Origin: Paenibacillus xylanilyticus
GTDB lineage: Bacteria > Bacillota > Bacilli > Paenibacillales > Paenibacillaceae
Assembly: GCF_009664365.1 (NCBI RefSeq)
Contig: NZ_CP044310.1
Coordinates: forward strand, 4,591,001 to 4,655,000
Length of the DNA: 64,000 nt
Reading direction: 5' to 3'
A model generated the notes under the pieces. It did no database searches. It saw only the letters and a program-made list of their open reading frames with translations, and was not told the origin of the DNA. Below, in pieces: positions 1 through 9,153 of this stretch; within the stretch, counting starts at the first letter, position 1, and each line of letters starts with the position of its first letter. A program made the translations under genes and the position numbers.

Positions 1-594
1 ATGAACAAGTGCGATATACCGGCGGTTTACACTGTGATCCTTCAACTGGGCAGCTAATGAGGCGTGAGCACGGTCGTTTTTGGCAGCCATCAGCAGGCCT
101 GACGTGTCCTTATCAATCCGGTGCACGATTCCAGGACGCAGCTCTCCGTTAATGCCTGAAAGATCTTTACAGTGATACATGAGCGCATTCACAAGTGTAC
201 CTGATGTATGTCCCGGTGCCGGATGCACTACAAGACCACGTGGTTTGTTAATGACGATCACATCGCTGTCCTCATATACCACTTCAAGTGGAATATCTTC
301 GGCAATGATCTCTACAGCTGTCGGTTCAGGAATCTGAAGTTCAATCCGATCACCCTCAGCCAATTTGGCATTAGACTTTACACCAGCTCCGTTTACAGTA
401 ACCAGACCATCTCCGATCCATAGTTGGACCTGAGAGCGGGAGACATTATCCATTGCTTCAGTAATATATTTGTCAACGCGTTCCTTCTTATGTTCAGCAG
501 AAACAGTCCATTCCAATCGTTCATTAGTCATCAGGTCATCGTCTTGTACAGACGTATCCCCAGTAGTTTGTTCTTCATTGTGCATTTTACTCAT
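1..594 (-). CDS. rluD: RluD-family 23S rRNA pseudouridine synthase, C-terminus beyond the window edge
   Basis: Pseudouridine synthases of the RluA/RluD family isomerise uridines in 23S rRNA. The visible 198 codons read from the ATG at 592-594 to base 1 with no stop. Residues about 30-90 look like an S4 RNA-binding domain (ERVDKYI near 38-44). The family catalytic motif HRIDKDTSGL lies at 158-167, with D161 the expected nucleophile. The ATG overlaps the last codons of lspA by 8 bases, so the two are translationally coupled; B. subtilis has the same pair (lspA-ylyB). The exact rRNA target cannot be told from the sequence. Confidence 0.93.
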   Translation of the reverse strand, partial: MSKMHNEEQTTGDTSVQDDDLMTNERLEWTVSAEHKKERVDKYITEAMDNVSRSQVQLWIGDGLVTVNGAGVKSNAKLAEGDRIELQIPEPTAVEIIAEDIPLEVVYEDSDVIVINKPRGLVVHPAPGHTSGTLVNALMYHCKDLSGINGELRPGIVHRIDKDTSGLLMAAKNDRAHASLAAQLKDHSVNRRYIALVH

Positions 595-1081
595 GATGTT
601 CATTCCCTTCAATCTTCGCGGCTGCCTTCTCGCGCCGCCCCTCAAGAAACGTCTCCACAATAATCAGTGCAACCCCGATACAGATGGCTGAATCGGCGAT
701 ATTGAAAATCGGAAACGTATAACTGCCAAAATTAAGCTGCACGAAATCCACGACTTCACCCGTCAAAGCGCGATCCAGGAAATTCCCGATAGCTCCACCA
801 AGCACCAGACTAAGTGCTACTGGCAGCAATTTATGCGGGGAGTTTTTCACTTTTTGCAAGTACCAGACCAAAGCAATCACCACGATCACGGTAACAACGA
901 TAAAGAACCAGCGTTGGTCCTGCAAAATACCAAAAGCTGCGCCTGAGTTGCGATGTGAAGTGATGACAAAGAAATTGCCTATAACCGGAATTTCTTCCCG
1001 AAGCTCCATTTGAGTCGCAATTAAATACTTTGTTCCCTGATCCACCAAAAATACGATAAAAGCGAGGATATAATACACCAC
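587..1081 (-). CDS. lspA: Lipoprotein signal peptidase (signal peptidase II)
   Basis: LspA is the membrane aspartyl protease that removes the signal peptide from diacylglyceryl-modified prolipoproteins. The 164-residue product has the usual length and four hydrophobic segments. The family motifs are visible: NSGAAF at 46-51, GNFLDR at 99-104 and FNIADS at 126-131, so D103 and D130 are the expected catalytic pair. The start is GTG with GGAGTGA about nine bases upstream. It overlaps rluD downstream. Likely substrates encoded in this window are the OppA-like and YlaJ-like lipoproteins. Confidence 0.96.
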   Translation of the reverse strand: MVYYILAFIVFLVDQGTKYLIATQMELREEIPVIGNFFVITSHRNSGAAFGILQDQRWFFIVVTVIVVIALVWYLQKVKNSPHKLLPVALSLVLGGAIGNFLDRALTGEVVDFVQLNFGSYTFPIFNIADSAICIGVALIIVETFLEGRREKAAAKIEGNEHHE

Positions 1082-1300
1082 GTTTGTTCGTCACTCCGTT
1101 CTTGTCTTTTCCAAACCATACCAGGCTTTACGCCAGACTTGTTCATTGTAGCACAGCTGTTTGGAAGTCGTCCACGACGGGCGTTTTCGCTTTCTTAATG
1201 GCAAAATCGATAACATTTCCCTCCTGTAATCAAGGGCAGATTGGCACATCCTAGACCAGAGACCAAATTCGGATTCCAGACGGACAGAAAGGGGAAAACG

Positions 1301-2044
1301 ATGGCACATCTTACTTCAGAACAAATCCAATCCTTGCGTTCCCAATTGATGGCTGAAAAACGTGGTATTGAACATCGGCTTGAGCAAAATGACCATTACG
1401 GCCTCAGCGGGTCCATGAGATTTCAAACGGGTGAATTATCCCCTATCGATAATCATCCCGGTGATGTAGCTACCGAAATGTATGATCGGGAGAAAGATAT
1501 TTCCCTTTTGGAGCATGACGAATTCCAATTAGAGCGTATCGACTCTGCCCTGCATTCCATCGAAGAAGGCCATTACGGCACTTGCGCAGTTTGTCAGCAG
1601 CCCATTCCTTACGAGCGTATGCAAGCCGTTCCTTACACCAAGTATTGCAAAAAACATCAGCCTGAAACTGTAGTATCCGATAACCGCCCAGTGGAAGAAG
1701 AGTTCCTCGCTCCGGCTTTTGGTCGCACGAGTCTCGATGAGCGCGATGATCAGAACGGCTTCGATGGTGAAGATGCATGGCAGATCGTTGAAAGCTGGGG
1801 CACCTCGAACTCACCAGCCATGGCTGAAGGTCGCGATATTGACAGTTACGATGTGATGGCCATTGAAGCTACAGATGAGGTTGAGGGCTGCGTCGAAGCC
1901 TATGAGAGCTTCGTTGCAACCGATATTTATGGTCATGACGTATCCATTGTTCGCAACAGACAGTACCGGCAGTATTTGGAGAATCGTGAGGGCGAAGGCT
2001 TGCTCGAGATTGACAACGATTCTGATCCATATGACATGTACTAG
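1301..2044 (+). CDS. DksA/TraR-type zinc-finger protein, YlyA/YteA-like
   Basis: A 247-residue protein that begins at the ATG preceded by GAAAGGGGAAA. It has a helical N-terminal half and a DksA/TraR-like finger around residues 90-120 (CAVC, then YCKKH), followed by an acidic C-terminal half. Position between ileS and lspA matches B. subtilis YlyA, a DksA-like protein reported to bind RNA polymerase and to affect forespore genes; YteA is a paralogue with the same architecture. Unlike its neighbours it is on the plus strand, so it must have its own promoter in the 219-bp gap shared with lspA. Role in transcription is inferred from family only. The upstream in-frame extension to 1241 lacks a ribosome-binding site. 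Confidence 0.82.
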   Translation: MAHLTSEQIQSLRSQLMAEKRGIEHRLEQNDHYGLSGSMRFQTGELSPIDNHPGDVATEMYDREKDISLLEHDEFQLERIDSALHSIEEGHYGTCAVCQQPIPYERMQAVPYTKYCKKHQPETVVSDNRPVEEEFLAPAFGRTSLDERDDQNGFDGEDAWQIVESWGTSNSPAMAEGRDIDSYDVMAIEATDEVEGCVEAYESFVATDIYGHDVSIVRNRQYRQYLENREGEGLLEIDNDSDPYDMY

Positions 2045-2057
2045 ACATGCTGCACCT

Positions 2058-2408
2058 CTAATAGGTGTTCAATTCAAGCTGACGCTGTACGATACGGACG
2101 ATATCTGCAATATAATCTCCTACGATTGGCAGATTGAGGGCTCCCAGCACCTGTAACACATAAATGATGGTGGCTGCAAAAAAAGTAAAACCAATGGCGA
2201 TCCCTACACCCCGTGCTGCGCCTGATAACAGGTTGAGCCCAATCAGTTTCCACGGCCGATTCAACAATTCCGTATATTGTGCAATACGTGAACGCTCAAG
2301 CTCGTTAGCGAGTCGGTTCGTCAGGGTATGGAGTTCCTCAATTTTGTCATTATCGCTGCGTGTTGGATTGGATGGTGAAGCGGACGATGCCTGCTTGTCT
2401 TCATTCAT
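2058..2408 (-). CDS. DUF5665-family small membrane protein
   Basis: A 116-residue protein with a hydrophilic N-terminus, a helical stretch (about 22-45) and two hydrophobic segments in the second half, separated by a short loop. The pattern matches the DUF5665 family of Bacillales membrane proteins, whose function is unknown. I chose the ATG at 2406-2408 because AAAGGA precedes it at about twelve bases; an in-frame TTG at 2448-2450 would add 14 residues. It converges with the ylyA-like gene, with only 13 bases between the stops and no visible terminator there. Confidence 0.7.
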   Translation of the reverse strand: MNEDKQASSASPSNPTRSDNDKIEELHTLTNRLANELERSRIAQYTELLNRPWKLIGLNLLSGAARGVGIAIGFTFFAATIIYVLQVLGALNLPIVGDYIADIVRIVQRQLELNTY

Positions 2409-2473
2409 GTGTTCGCTCAGTTCCTTTGGTATCATAGAGTAACTGCACAATAGAAATCATTGCCCATTTGCAT

Positions 2474-2528
2474 AAAAACCAAACGAGCCAAGATACAGGG
2501 ATTGTTCCCTGAGTCTAAGGCTCGTTTG
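2474..2528 (-). terminator. Rho-independent terminator after ileS
   Basis: Outer arms AAACGAGCC (2481-2489) and GGCTCGTTT (2519-2527) pair perfectly, with an inner AGGG/CCCT hairpin. On the minus strand the stem is followed by GGTTTTTATG. It lies about 110 bases downstream of the ileS stop. Confidence 0.75.
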
Positions 2529-2635
2529 TCTATACTCTATATCCTTTCCTAAATGGAATAGAGATACTCTACTTCATTTAGGATCCATTTGTAACTTAAG
2601 TTCAATCGGTTCATCTGTATCGAAAAAGAATGGTG

Positions 2636-5600
2636 TTACACCTCGATATAAACGCCCATTGCTTTACCGCCAGCTTCAATGCGTTCCATACCTTCATGGG
2701 TACCAAATGTGACTTCAGTAACGAGTACATTCTCACGCAGGACCTCATCAAATGCCTCGATTGCCGCCTGGAGCTCGGGATCAACATCCAGTGTCAGGCG
2801 TACTCTTTTCTCAATCGGCAGATCCAATTTTTTACGTGTGTCTTGTACGGAACGTACAACTTCACGTACCCAGCCTTCCTGTTCCAAAGCAGTTGTGATT
2901 TCGGTGTTGAGTGCTACCGTCAACCCGTACCCGGATGCCGAAGCAAAACCGGACTTGGCTTGTTTCTCTACCAGCAGTTCCTCACTTGTCACTTGCAGCT
3001 CTTCTCCTTCCGGAGAAACCACATTCAGCACACCCTCTGTCACTACTTTGCGTGTCTCCTCTGCTGACATGCCTTTGAAGAAGTTTTGCAGGAAGCCTAC
3101 GTTCTTGCCGTATTTTTTACCCGCTACTTTCAGATTGAGTTTCAATGTGAAATCAACGAATTCGGCATCGTTATGCTCCGTACGGATACCTTTGACATTG
3201 ATCTCATCCTTGATGATCTCTTCATAGCTCGCCAGATCAAATCCTTTATCAAGCGAAACGATTAACTCGGACAGCGGCTGGCGATTCTTGATACCTGTTT
3301 CGTTACGCACGTTACGAGCGAGTTCGACCACTCGGCGAGCTGTCTCCATATCCTGTTCCAGATCCAGATCGATTAACGCTTCATTTGCTGCCGGGTAGTC
3401 TTCCATATGAACACTTTCACCTGCAGTCAGGTTCAGATAGATATCTTCCGCAAGCATCGGTGTGAATGGCGCAACCAGCTTGGCTGTGGTCACAAGCACC
3501 TCGGTAAGTGTGCGATATGCATCCAGTTTATCTTCGGTCAAGCCACTTCCCCAGAAACGGTCACGGGAACGACGGATGTACCAGTTGCTCAGCTCATCGA
3601 CGAAGGCTTCAATCGCTTTGGAAGAATTCAGATAGTCATTGACGGACAGCGCCTTCTCCACAACGATGATCAGGCTGTTCAGTCTGGACAGGATCCAGCG
3701 ATCCAGCTTATGCGCTGAAGGTTTAAACGGATGTTCCTGTGGATCAAAACCATCAATCGTCGCATACAACGTCAGGAATGCATGCGTGTTAACCAATGTA
3801 TCCACCATTTTGGATTTTGCTTCGCCCACAATGCCTTTGGAGAAACGTTTGCTGTTCCACGGTGCACTGTCAGACAACAGGGCCCAACGGAACGCATCTG
3901 TACCATATTCTTCAATGACTTCCCATGGATCAATAACATTGCCTTTGGATTTCGACATCTTCTGTCCGTTCTCATCCAATACGTGACCTGTTGCCATAAC
4001 CGCCTTGTAAGGTGCTTTGCCAGTCAAAAGAGTAGATACAGCCAGCAAGCTGTAGAACCAGCCACGTGTTTGGTCAATCCCTTCGCAGATCATATCCGCA
4101 GGGTATTGCTGTTCAAATGTTTCTTTATTTTCAAACGGATAGTGCTGCTGGGCAAATGGCATGGAACCACTGTCAAACCAGACATCAATCACTTCCGGAG
4201 TACGTTTCATTTCATATTTGCCACAGGAGCTGAGTACTTTGACTTCGTCTACGTATGGTTTATGCAGTTCCAGGTTCTCTGGTACATCTCCAACGGCACG
4301 TGCACGCAGCTCAGCGATGCTGTGCGGAGCGAACTGTTCGCCAGTTTCTTCACATACCCAGATGTTCAGCGGTGTTCCCCAGTAGCGATCACGGCTGATG
4401 TTCCAATCCACCAAATCCTCCAGGAATTTTCCGAAACGTCCTTCACGAACGTGGCCTGGGTACCACTCCACTTCACTGTTGTTTGCAATCAGTTGATCCT
4501 TGATCGCTGTGGTTTGGATAAACCAGCTGTCCATTGCATAGTAGAGAAGCGGTGTATCACAACGCCAGCAGAATGGGTAGCTGTGCTCATATTTCTCTTT
4601 GCTAAACAGGCGGCCTTTCTCGGACAGACTTCTCACGATGTCAATATCGCAATCCTTAACGAAGCGTCCCGCAAAATCCGTAACCTGTGCCACAAATTTA
4701 CCTTCAAGGTCCACCATGTTAACAAAGCTGATGCCATGCTCACGGCATACGCGGTAATCGTCCTCACCATGTGCTGGAGCCATGTGTACAATCCCTGTAC
4801 CACTTGCATCCGTTACATAGCTCGCACCCAAAATGACGTTCGTTTTTTCAGCCTGCACGTAGTTGAATGGAGGATCATACGTTTTACCAACTAAATCAGA
4901 GCCTTTCAGTGCACCGATAACTTCATATTCGCCTTTCGAGTCCTTCATGACTTTTTCCACGAGATTAGTTGCCATGATATATACTTCTTCGCCCTGGCGT
5001 ACACGAGAATAATCCATGTCCGGATTAACCGCGAGTGCAACGTGTGAAGGCAGTGTCCAAGGTGTAGTCGTCCAGGCAAGCACAAATTCGCCGCTGTCAT
5101 CCAGCTTAAATTTGGCAGTGGCACTAAGGTCTTTGACATCCTTGTACCCTTGGGCAACTTCATGGGAACTCAGGGTAGTCTGACAAGATGGACAGTACGG
5201 ACTCACCCGATGTCCGCGGTAGAGAAGTCCTTTTTCATGAATCGTAGCAAGGATATTCCATACACTCTCAATGTAATTGTTGTCCAGCGTGATGTACGGG
5301 TTATCCATATCTGTCCAGTACGCAATACCTTCTGTCAGATCACGCCATTGCTGTTCATATTCAAATACGCTCGCTTTACATTCGTTGATGAATTTTTCCA
5401 CGCCGTAATCTTCGATCTCCCACTTATGGGAAATGCCGAGCTTCTTCTGTACACCAAGTTCGACAGGCAATCCATGTGTATCCCAGCCAGCTTTACGAAC
5501 GACACGGTAACCTTTCATCGTATTGTAACGTCCTACAAAGTCCTTAATAACGCGTCCCAGCACGTGACCGATATGCGGCTTGCCGTTTGCCGTTGGCGGT

Positions 5601-5737
5601 CCTTCGTAAAACACGAAATTCGGTTTGCCTTCACGATTCTCGATTGATTTCTTAAACGTATTCTCAGTTTTCCACTTGTTTAGCATGCGTAGTTCTCTAG
5701 CGCGTGCTTTTTCTTTGACATCCACTCTTTGCATCAT
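2636..5737 (-). CDS. ileS: Isoleucyl-tRNA synthetase, long (type 2-like) form
   Basis: IleRS charges tRNA-Ile and edits mischarged valine. The product is about 1033 residues with the class I signatures PHIGH (54-58) and KMSKSKGN in the middle, an editing (CP1) insertion between them and a long C-terminal region. Length and sequence around the HIGH motif (FYEGPPTANGKPHIGH) resemble the eukaryote-like type 2 enzymes rather than the roughly 920-residue type 1 enzyme of B. subtilis. Type 2 enzymes are known for low sensitivity to mupirocin; whether this one is resistant is inference. The start is ATG 5735-5737 or the next codon, both behind GAAAGGAAG. Expression is controlled by the T-box leader upstream. 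The long in-frame extension to 5920 runs through that leader and is not translated. Confidence 0.95.
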   Translation of the reverse strand: MMQRVDVKEKARARELRMLNKWKTENTFKKSIENREGKPNFVFYEGPPTANGKPHIGHVLGRVIKDFVGRYNTMKGYRVVRKAGWDTHGLPVELGVQKKLGISHKWEIEDYGVEKFINECKASVFEYEQQWRDLTEGIAYWTDMDNPYITLDNNYIESVWNILATIHEKGLLYRGHRVSPYCPSCQTTLSSHEVAQGYKDVKDLSATAKFKLDDSGEFVLAWTTTPWTLPSHVALAVNPDMDYSRVRQGEEVYIMATNLVEKVMKDSKGEYEVIGALKGSDLVGKTYDPPFNYVQAEKTNVILGASYVTDASGTGIVHMAPAHGEDDYRVCREHGISFVNMVDLEGKFVAQVTDFAGRFVKDCDIDIVRSLSEKGRLFSKEKYEHSYPFCWRCDTPLLYYAMDSWFIQTTAIKDQLIANNSEVEWYPGHVREGRFGKFLEDLVDWNISRDRYWGTPLNIWVCEETGEQFAPHSIAELRARAVGDVPENLELHKPYVDEVKVLSSCGKYEMKRTPEVIDVWFDSGSMPFAQQHYPFENKETFEQQYPADMICEGIDQTRGWFYSLLAVSTLLTGKAPYKAVMATGHVLDENGQKMSKSKGNVIDPWEVIEEYGTDAFRWALLSDSAPWNSKRFSKGIVGEAKSKMVDTLVNTHAFLTLYATIDGFDPQEHPFKPSAHKLDRWILSRLNSLIIVVEKALSVNDYLNSSKAIEAFVDELSNWYIRRSRDRFWGSGLTEDKLDAYRTLTEVLVTTAKLVAPFTPMLAEDIYLNLTAGESVHMEDYPAANEALIDLDLEQDMETARRVVELARNVRNETGIKNRQPLSELIVSLDKGFDLASYEEIIKDEINVKGIRTEHNDAEFVDFTLKLNLKVAGKKYGKNVGFLQNFFKGMSAEETRKVVTEGVLNVVSPEGEELQVTSEELLVEKQAKSGFASASGYGLTVALNTEITTALEQEGWVREVVRSVQDTRKKLDLPIEKRVRLTLDVDPELQAAIEAFDEVLRENVLVTEVTFGTHEGMERIEAGGKAMGVYIEV

Positions 5738-5793
5738 GATCTTCCTTTCAATAATTGGATTGTGGGCCGTCCACAATTCACATTTTTGGACAC

Positions 5794-6110
5794 AAAAAAA
5801 CCCCATCCCTGGAAAGGGACGAGGTTGTGCTCGCGTTACCACCCTAATTCTGTTCATCACAAACCATATCCAATCCAATGGGTATGCTTTGTCATTAACA
5901 GCACTTGTGCCCCGCTTCACTACAGCAGGGTGCCGATATAACGTTCGGCTTACGGTTTCGCTTACGCACGGCCATGCATCACCGCTTCAGCGTCACTTCT
6001 CCGGGGAGATATTCGGCTATAACTCATCCATTGGCTTGCACCAAACGCCAACTCTCTGAGGGATGAGATCATAACGTACTTGAACCCGTCATGGAATCAT
6101 TATTCATTAT
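5794..6110 (-). promoter_or_regulatory. T-box riboswitch leader of ileS
   Basis: The minus strand carries AGGGTGGTAACGCG at about 5833-5846, one or two bases from the T-box core that binds the tRNA acceptor end. It is followed by a perfect terminator stem, CCTCGTCCCT (5815-5824) with AGGGATGGGG (5801-5810), and a run of seven T (5794-5800). The 5' part is a long structured stem I region. A candidate specifier codon ATC (isoleucine) is at 6008-6010 within GAATATCTCC, which fits the downstream gene. Uncharged tRNA-Ile would favour the antiterminator and ileS expression. The specifier assignment is inferred, not modelled. Confidence 0.92.
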
Positions 6111-6117
6111 GAATATA

Positions 6118-6146
6118 GTTATAGCCTCTTTAGAGTCAAAAGTCAA
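6118..6146 (-). promoter_or_regulatory. Sigma-A type promoter of the ileS T-box transcript
   Basis: The minus strand has TTGACT at 6141-6146 and TATAAC at 6118-6123, separated by 17 bases. This places transcription start near 6110, just before the T-box stem I. Confidence 0.75.
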
Positions 6147-6159
6147 CCGGGCAGGCAGA

Positions 6160-6669
6160 CTAATAAATTTCCTTCATTTCCCGTTCACGATCACGGACTT
6201 CCTGTTCGCGACTCTCCAATGCTTCCCATCCATCCTGAGACAGCAGTTCGAGCTGTGCTTCAACAAGCGTACGGAAACGGGCCCGGTAGATCGAAGCCTG
6301 CTTCTTCAGTTCCTCCACTTCCAAAGCAATCTTGCGGGATTTCGCCAAGGACTCGTTCACGATCCGGTCAGCATTTTTCTCTGCTTCCTTCACAATGAGC
6401 TGTGCTTCCTTCTTCGCATTGTTCTTCACATCGTCGGCTGCTTCCTGCGCTATGATAATCGTTTTGCTGAGCGTTTCTTCAATTGTGGCAAAATGATCCA
6501 GTTTCTCCTGAACGGACAGCAACTGATTGCTCAGCTCTTTGTTCTCGCGAATGACGCCTTCGTAATCTTTGATGACTTGATCCAGGAATTCATTGACTTC
6601 ATCCTCGTCATACCCGCGCAAGCGTCGGGAAAATTCCTTGTTATGTATGTCCAGCGGCGTTAATGGCAT
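6160..6669 (-). CDS. divIVA: Cell-division site/polar-targeting protein DivIVA
   Basis: DivIVA binds negatively curved membrane at division sites and poles and recruits partners such as the Min system. The 169-residue product opens with the typical MPLTPLDIHNKEF motif and GYDEDEVNEFL, followed by coiled coil over nearly its whole length. Position 17, a membrane-inserting phenylalanine in B. subtilis, is leucine here, followed by the conserved R18. The start ATG is behind AGGAGGTGGACAGC. It follows ylmH with a 245-base gap that probably has its own promoter. Confidence 0.96.
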   Translation of the reverse strand: MPLTPLDIHNKEFSRRLRGYDEDEVNEFLDQVIKDYEGVIRENKELSNQLLSVQEKLDHFATIEETLSKTIIIAQEAADDVKNNAKKEAQLIVKEAEKNADRIVNESLAKSRKIALEVEELKKQASIYRARFRTLVEAQLELLSQDGWEALESREQEVRDREREMKEIY

Positions 6670-6914
6670 GCTGTCCACCTCCTGTTAAAGTTCCTTCCCG
6701 TTCCGAGAAGGTTTGCAGCACATGGGTATCACCCAAAGGGTCGTATGCAAGAAGTCATATAACAGCATGAACGACTTGCACTTGCAGAATCGACGTTCTG
6801 ATTCCAATACAGTTATATCGACTTTGCACTTCAATGTATATCGGAAACAGCGAATGTTTTTTACACCTTTATCTTAAACATTTCGACAAGAAAACGGGTT
6901 TTCCTGCAATGCCG

Positions 6915-7697
6915 CTAAGCAAATTTGCCGATTTTTACACGACAACGTCCCTTTTTGGTCATCCCATCCTGTTCCAGCACCTTGAAACGGCCAAAACCTT
7001 GAATGGAGACCACGTCCCCGGCTTTCAGAGCTTTGGACGGATCTTCCTCGACTTTCCAATTTACCCGGCATCGGCCCGCTTTGATGGGAACTAGAACTTT
7101 ACTGCGACTCAGTCGGTACACATCCGCACAAATTCCGTCCAGACGCAAGGATGCAACAGTGATATCCATCGTATCCAGTTTGCTCTCCGACCACTTCATC
7201 TCATGCAGAGGAAGCAGCTCTGTAAACACATGAACCCGATGAACCTGGTTCAATTGAAGCGATAAAAAAGCGCCGGTCTCCGCTGCCACCACGGTGTGGC
7301 ATCCGTCATCCAGCACTTGGATATCTCCGATCTTGCCGCGTTTCAGTCCAAGCCCGAGCAAGGCTCCCATGTAGTCCCCGTGCTCCAGCTCTGTAATTTT
7401 CTGATCATCTGACGTAATGCTAAGCACCTGCATACCCATATCTTCATCAGCGAGATACCGATAATCTGGTGCAATCAGCGCACGTTTGCGTTCAGCTGCC
7501 TCGTAGCCTCCGTCCAGACGAATCTGGACGTCATTGCGACGATTGACAAGCGTTTGCAATATAAAGGCCTGTCTTGGGTCAAGAAAGTCCGTTAGCTTCA
7601 TATCATGAAGCTTGCCAGCGCGTTCCACCCAATCCGAGGCTTTATCCACGAAGTCACGCTCATCATGGCTAAAATGTTCGTAAATTTCACCACTCAT
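6915..7697 (-). CDS. ylmH: S4-domain RNA-binding protein YlmH
   Basis: A 260-residue protein with the YlmH layout: an N-terminal RRM-like part (about 1-90), a central domain, and an S4 RNA-binding domain from about 180 to 245 (LRLDGICADVYRLSRSK, then VNWKV). YlmH homologues have been connected to ribosomes and to the rescue of stalled large subunits; that role is family knowledge. It sits in the standard ylmD-ylmE-sepF-ylmG-ylmH-divIVA order, 19 bases after ylmG. RBS AGGGTAGGGTG precedes the ATG. Confidence 0.92.
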   Translation of the reverse strand: MSGEIYEHFSHDERDFVDKASDWVERAGKLHDMKLTDFLDPRQAFILQTLVNRRNDVQIRLDGGYEAAERKRALIAPDYRYLADEDMGMQVLSITSDDQKITELEHGDYMGALLGLGLKRGKIGDIQVLDDGCHTVVAAETGAFLSLQLNQVHRVHVFTELLPLHEMKWSESKLDTMDITVASLRLDGICADVYRLSRSKVLVPIKAGRCRVNWKVEEDPSKALKAGDVVSIQGFGRFKVLEQDGMTKKGRCRVKIGKFA

Positions 7698-7716
7698 CTA
7701 TGTTCACCCTACCCTA

Positions 7717-7980
7717 TCAGAAGTAGCTGATGATCGAGAGCAAACCTGATCTCGCCAGTTGAAGAGTAATTAACGCAACGATTGGTGAGATGTCCAGCAT
7801 ACCGAACAAAGGCGGAATGAAACGTCTGAAAGGACTCAGATAGGGTTCCACCAATTTGGCAAGCCACTCACCAATGACGCTCTCCCGCGCGTTCGGAAGC
7901 CACGACATCAATACATATCCAATAATCATGTAGAAATAAATCTCAAACAGGTAAAACACGACGACTTGAAGTTGATACAA
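7717..7980 (-). CDS. ylmG: YggT-family membrane protein YlmG
   Basis: An 87-residue protein with two hydrophobic segments (about 4-25 and 62-85) around the YggT signature EPYLSPFRRFIPP. Homologues sit next to sepF in bacteria and cyanobacteria and have been linked to division and to nucleoid or plastid distribution; the mechanism is unclear. The start is TTG at 7978-7980 with GAGGTGA about eight bases upstream. Only seven bases separate it from sepF. Confidence 0.9.
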   Translation of the reverse strand: MYQLQVVVFYLFEIYFYMIIGYVLMSWLPNARESVIGEWLAKLVEPYLSPFRRFIPPLFGMLDISPIVALITLQLARSGLLSIISYF

Positions 7981-7987
7981 AAGCGGC

Positions 7988-8455
7988 TCACCTCATTCTG
8001 TTGTAATCTTGCTCGCTGTCAGCCAGTATTTCCGTAATTGCGCCTTGAATTTCAACGGTATCCGGCGTACAGAGAAAAATGTTGCCGCCAATTTTAGAAA
8101 TGCCCCCGCCCAGTGCGTAAACGGTCCCACTCAAAAAATCAATGACGCGCAGTGCCTGATCTTGGCGCACCCGCTGCAGGTTCACAACCACTGTACGATG
8201 TGAACGAAGGTGGTCGGCAATTTCTTGAGCTTCGTCATAGGAACGTGGTTCATAAAGGACAACTTTAACATTTTTCTGGGAATGAATGCTCACAACATTA
8301 TTCCCCCTTTGGTTTCTACGTTTATCTAGACTGGAGGTTTCAGCTTCCTGCTGTTCAGATTCAGCCTCCTCTTGAGCAGCCAAACGTTCGCGTTCCACAA
8401 TCTCTTCCTCTTCTTGAAGACCAAGGAAATTCATGAATTTATTCATTACGCCCAT
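7988..8455 (-). CDS. sepF: Cell-division protein SepF
   Basis: SepF anchors FtsZ filaments to the membrane and bundles them into arcs. The 155-residue product starts with the amphipathic membrane-binding helix [13 protein letters not shown], followed by an acidic linker (about 15-60) and the SepF core from about residue 65 ([17 protein letters not shown]). The ATG is behind GAGGAGGG. Its first codons overlap the end of ylmE by ten bases, so the pair is coupled. It partners with the FtsZ and FtsA encoded further right. Confidence 0.96.
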   Translation of the reverse strand: MGVMNKFMNFLGLQEEEEIVERERLAAQEEAESEQQEAETSSLDKRRNQRGNNVVSIHSQKNVKVVLYEPRSYDEAQEIADHLRSHRTVVVNLQRVRQDQALRVIDFLSGTVYALGGGISKIGGNIFLCTPDTVEIQGAITEILADSEQDYNRMR

Positions 8456-9147
8456 CGTGAACCCTCCTCTTTTCCTACGAGAATTGATCCCAGCCGTACC
8501 CATGTTGCCCCTTCTTCAATCGCCACTTCAAAATCATTGGACATTCCCATCGATAGCTGAGTCAATGGTTCCGATGTCAGGGCTTGTCCATTCAAATGGT
8601 CTCTTAGCTCACGCAGTCCACGAAATACGGGACGCGTAAGTTGCGGATCCTCCTCATGGGGAGCCATGGTCATCAGACCGACAACCTTCAGGTTGCTGAA
8701 GCTGCTGATCTCACGCAAAAATGAACTCGCCTGTTCAGGCTGCAATCCGTATTTGCTCTCTTCACCCGAAATATTCACCTGCAAAAATGTTTCCACTTGT
8801 GTCCCCATTGCAGCTGCCTTTTTGTCCAGCTCCTTGGCCAGAGACAAACGATCCAGTGAATGTATGTAGCGGAATTTGCCTATGACGTCTTTCACTTTGT
8901 TGGTCTGCAAGTGACCGATAAAATGCCATGTTCCTTGCTGACCAAATGCTTCCCACTTGGCTTGTGCATCCTGCCAGCGGTTCTCTCCAATATGCTCAAG
9001 GCCACTTTCCAGCACAGCGCCTGTCGTTTCAAGGGAGACGTACTTCGTGACCGCAATCACATTTACGTCTTCGCGCTGACGGCCACTGCGCTGGCATGCA
9101 GCTTCGATCTTCTGATTTACCTGTTGAATTCGCTCCTCCAATGACAC
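8446..9147 (-). CDS. ylmE: YggS/PLPBP-family pyridoxal-phosphate homeostasis protein YlmE
   Basis: A 233-residue single-domain fold-type III PLP protein. Lysine 35 in AVTKY is the expected PLP lysine, and the family motif [10 protein letters not shown] is present near 80-90, with the C-terminal SMGMSNDFE motif near 200. The family buffers PLP and has no known catalytic turnover. It lies seven bases after pgeF and overlaps sepF. Confidence 0.94.
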   Translation of the reverse strand: MSLEERIQQVNQKIEAACQRSGRQREDVNVIAVTKYVSLETTGAVLESGLEHIGENRWQDAQAKWEAFGQQGTWHFIGHLQTNKVKDVIGKFRYIHSLDRLSLAKELDKKAAAMGTQVETFLQVNISGEESKYGLQPEQASSFLREISSFSNLKVVGLMTMAPHEEDPQLTRPVFRGLRELRDHLNGQALTSEPLTQLSMGMSNDFEVAIEEGATWVRLGSILVGKEEGSRWA

Positions 9148-9153
9148 AGAGGG

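Noticed and set aside
3731-4894. A 387-codon plus-strand frame inside ileS
   Set aside because: Antisense shadow of a highly conserved synthetase gene, no ribosome-binding site or motif.
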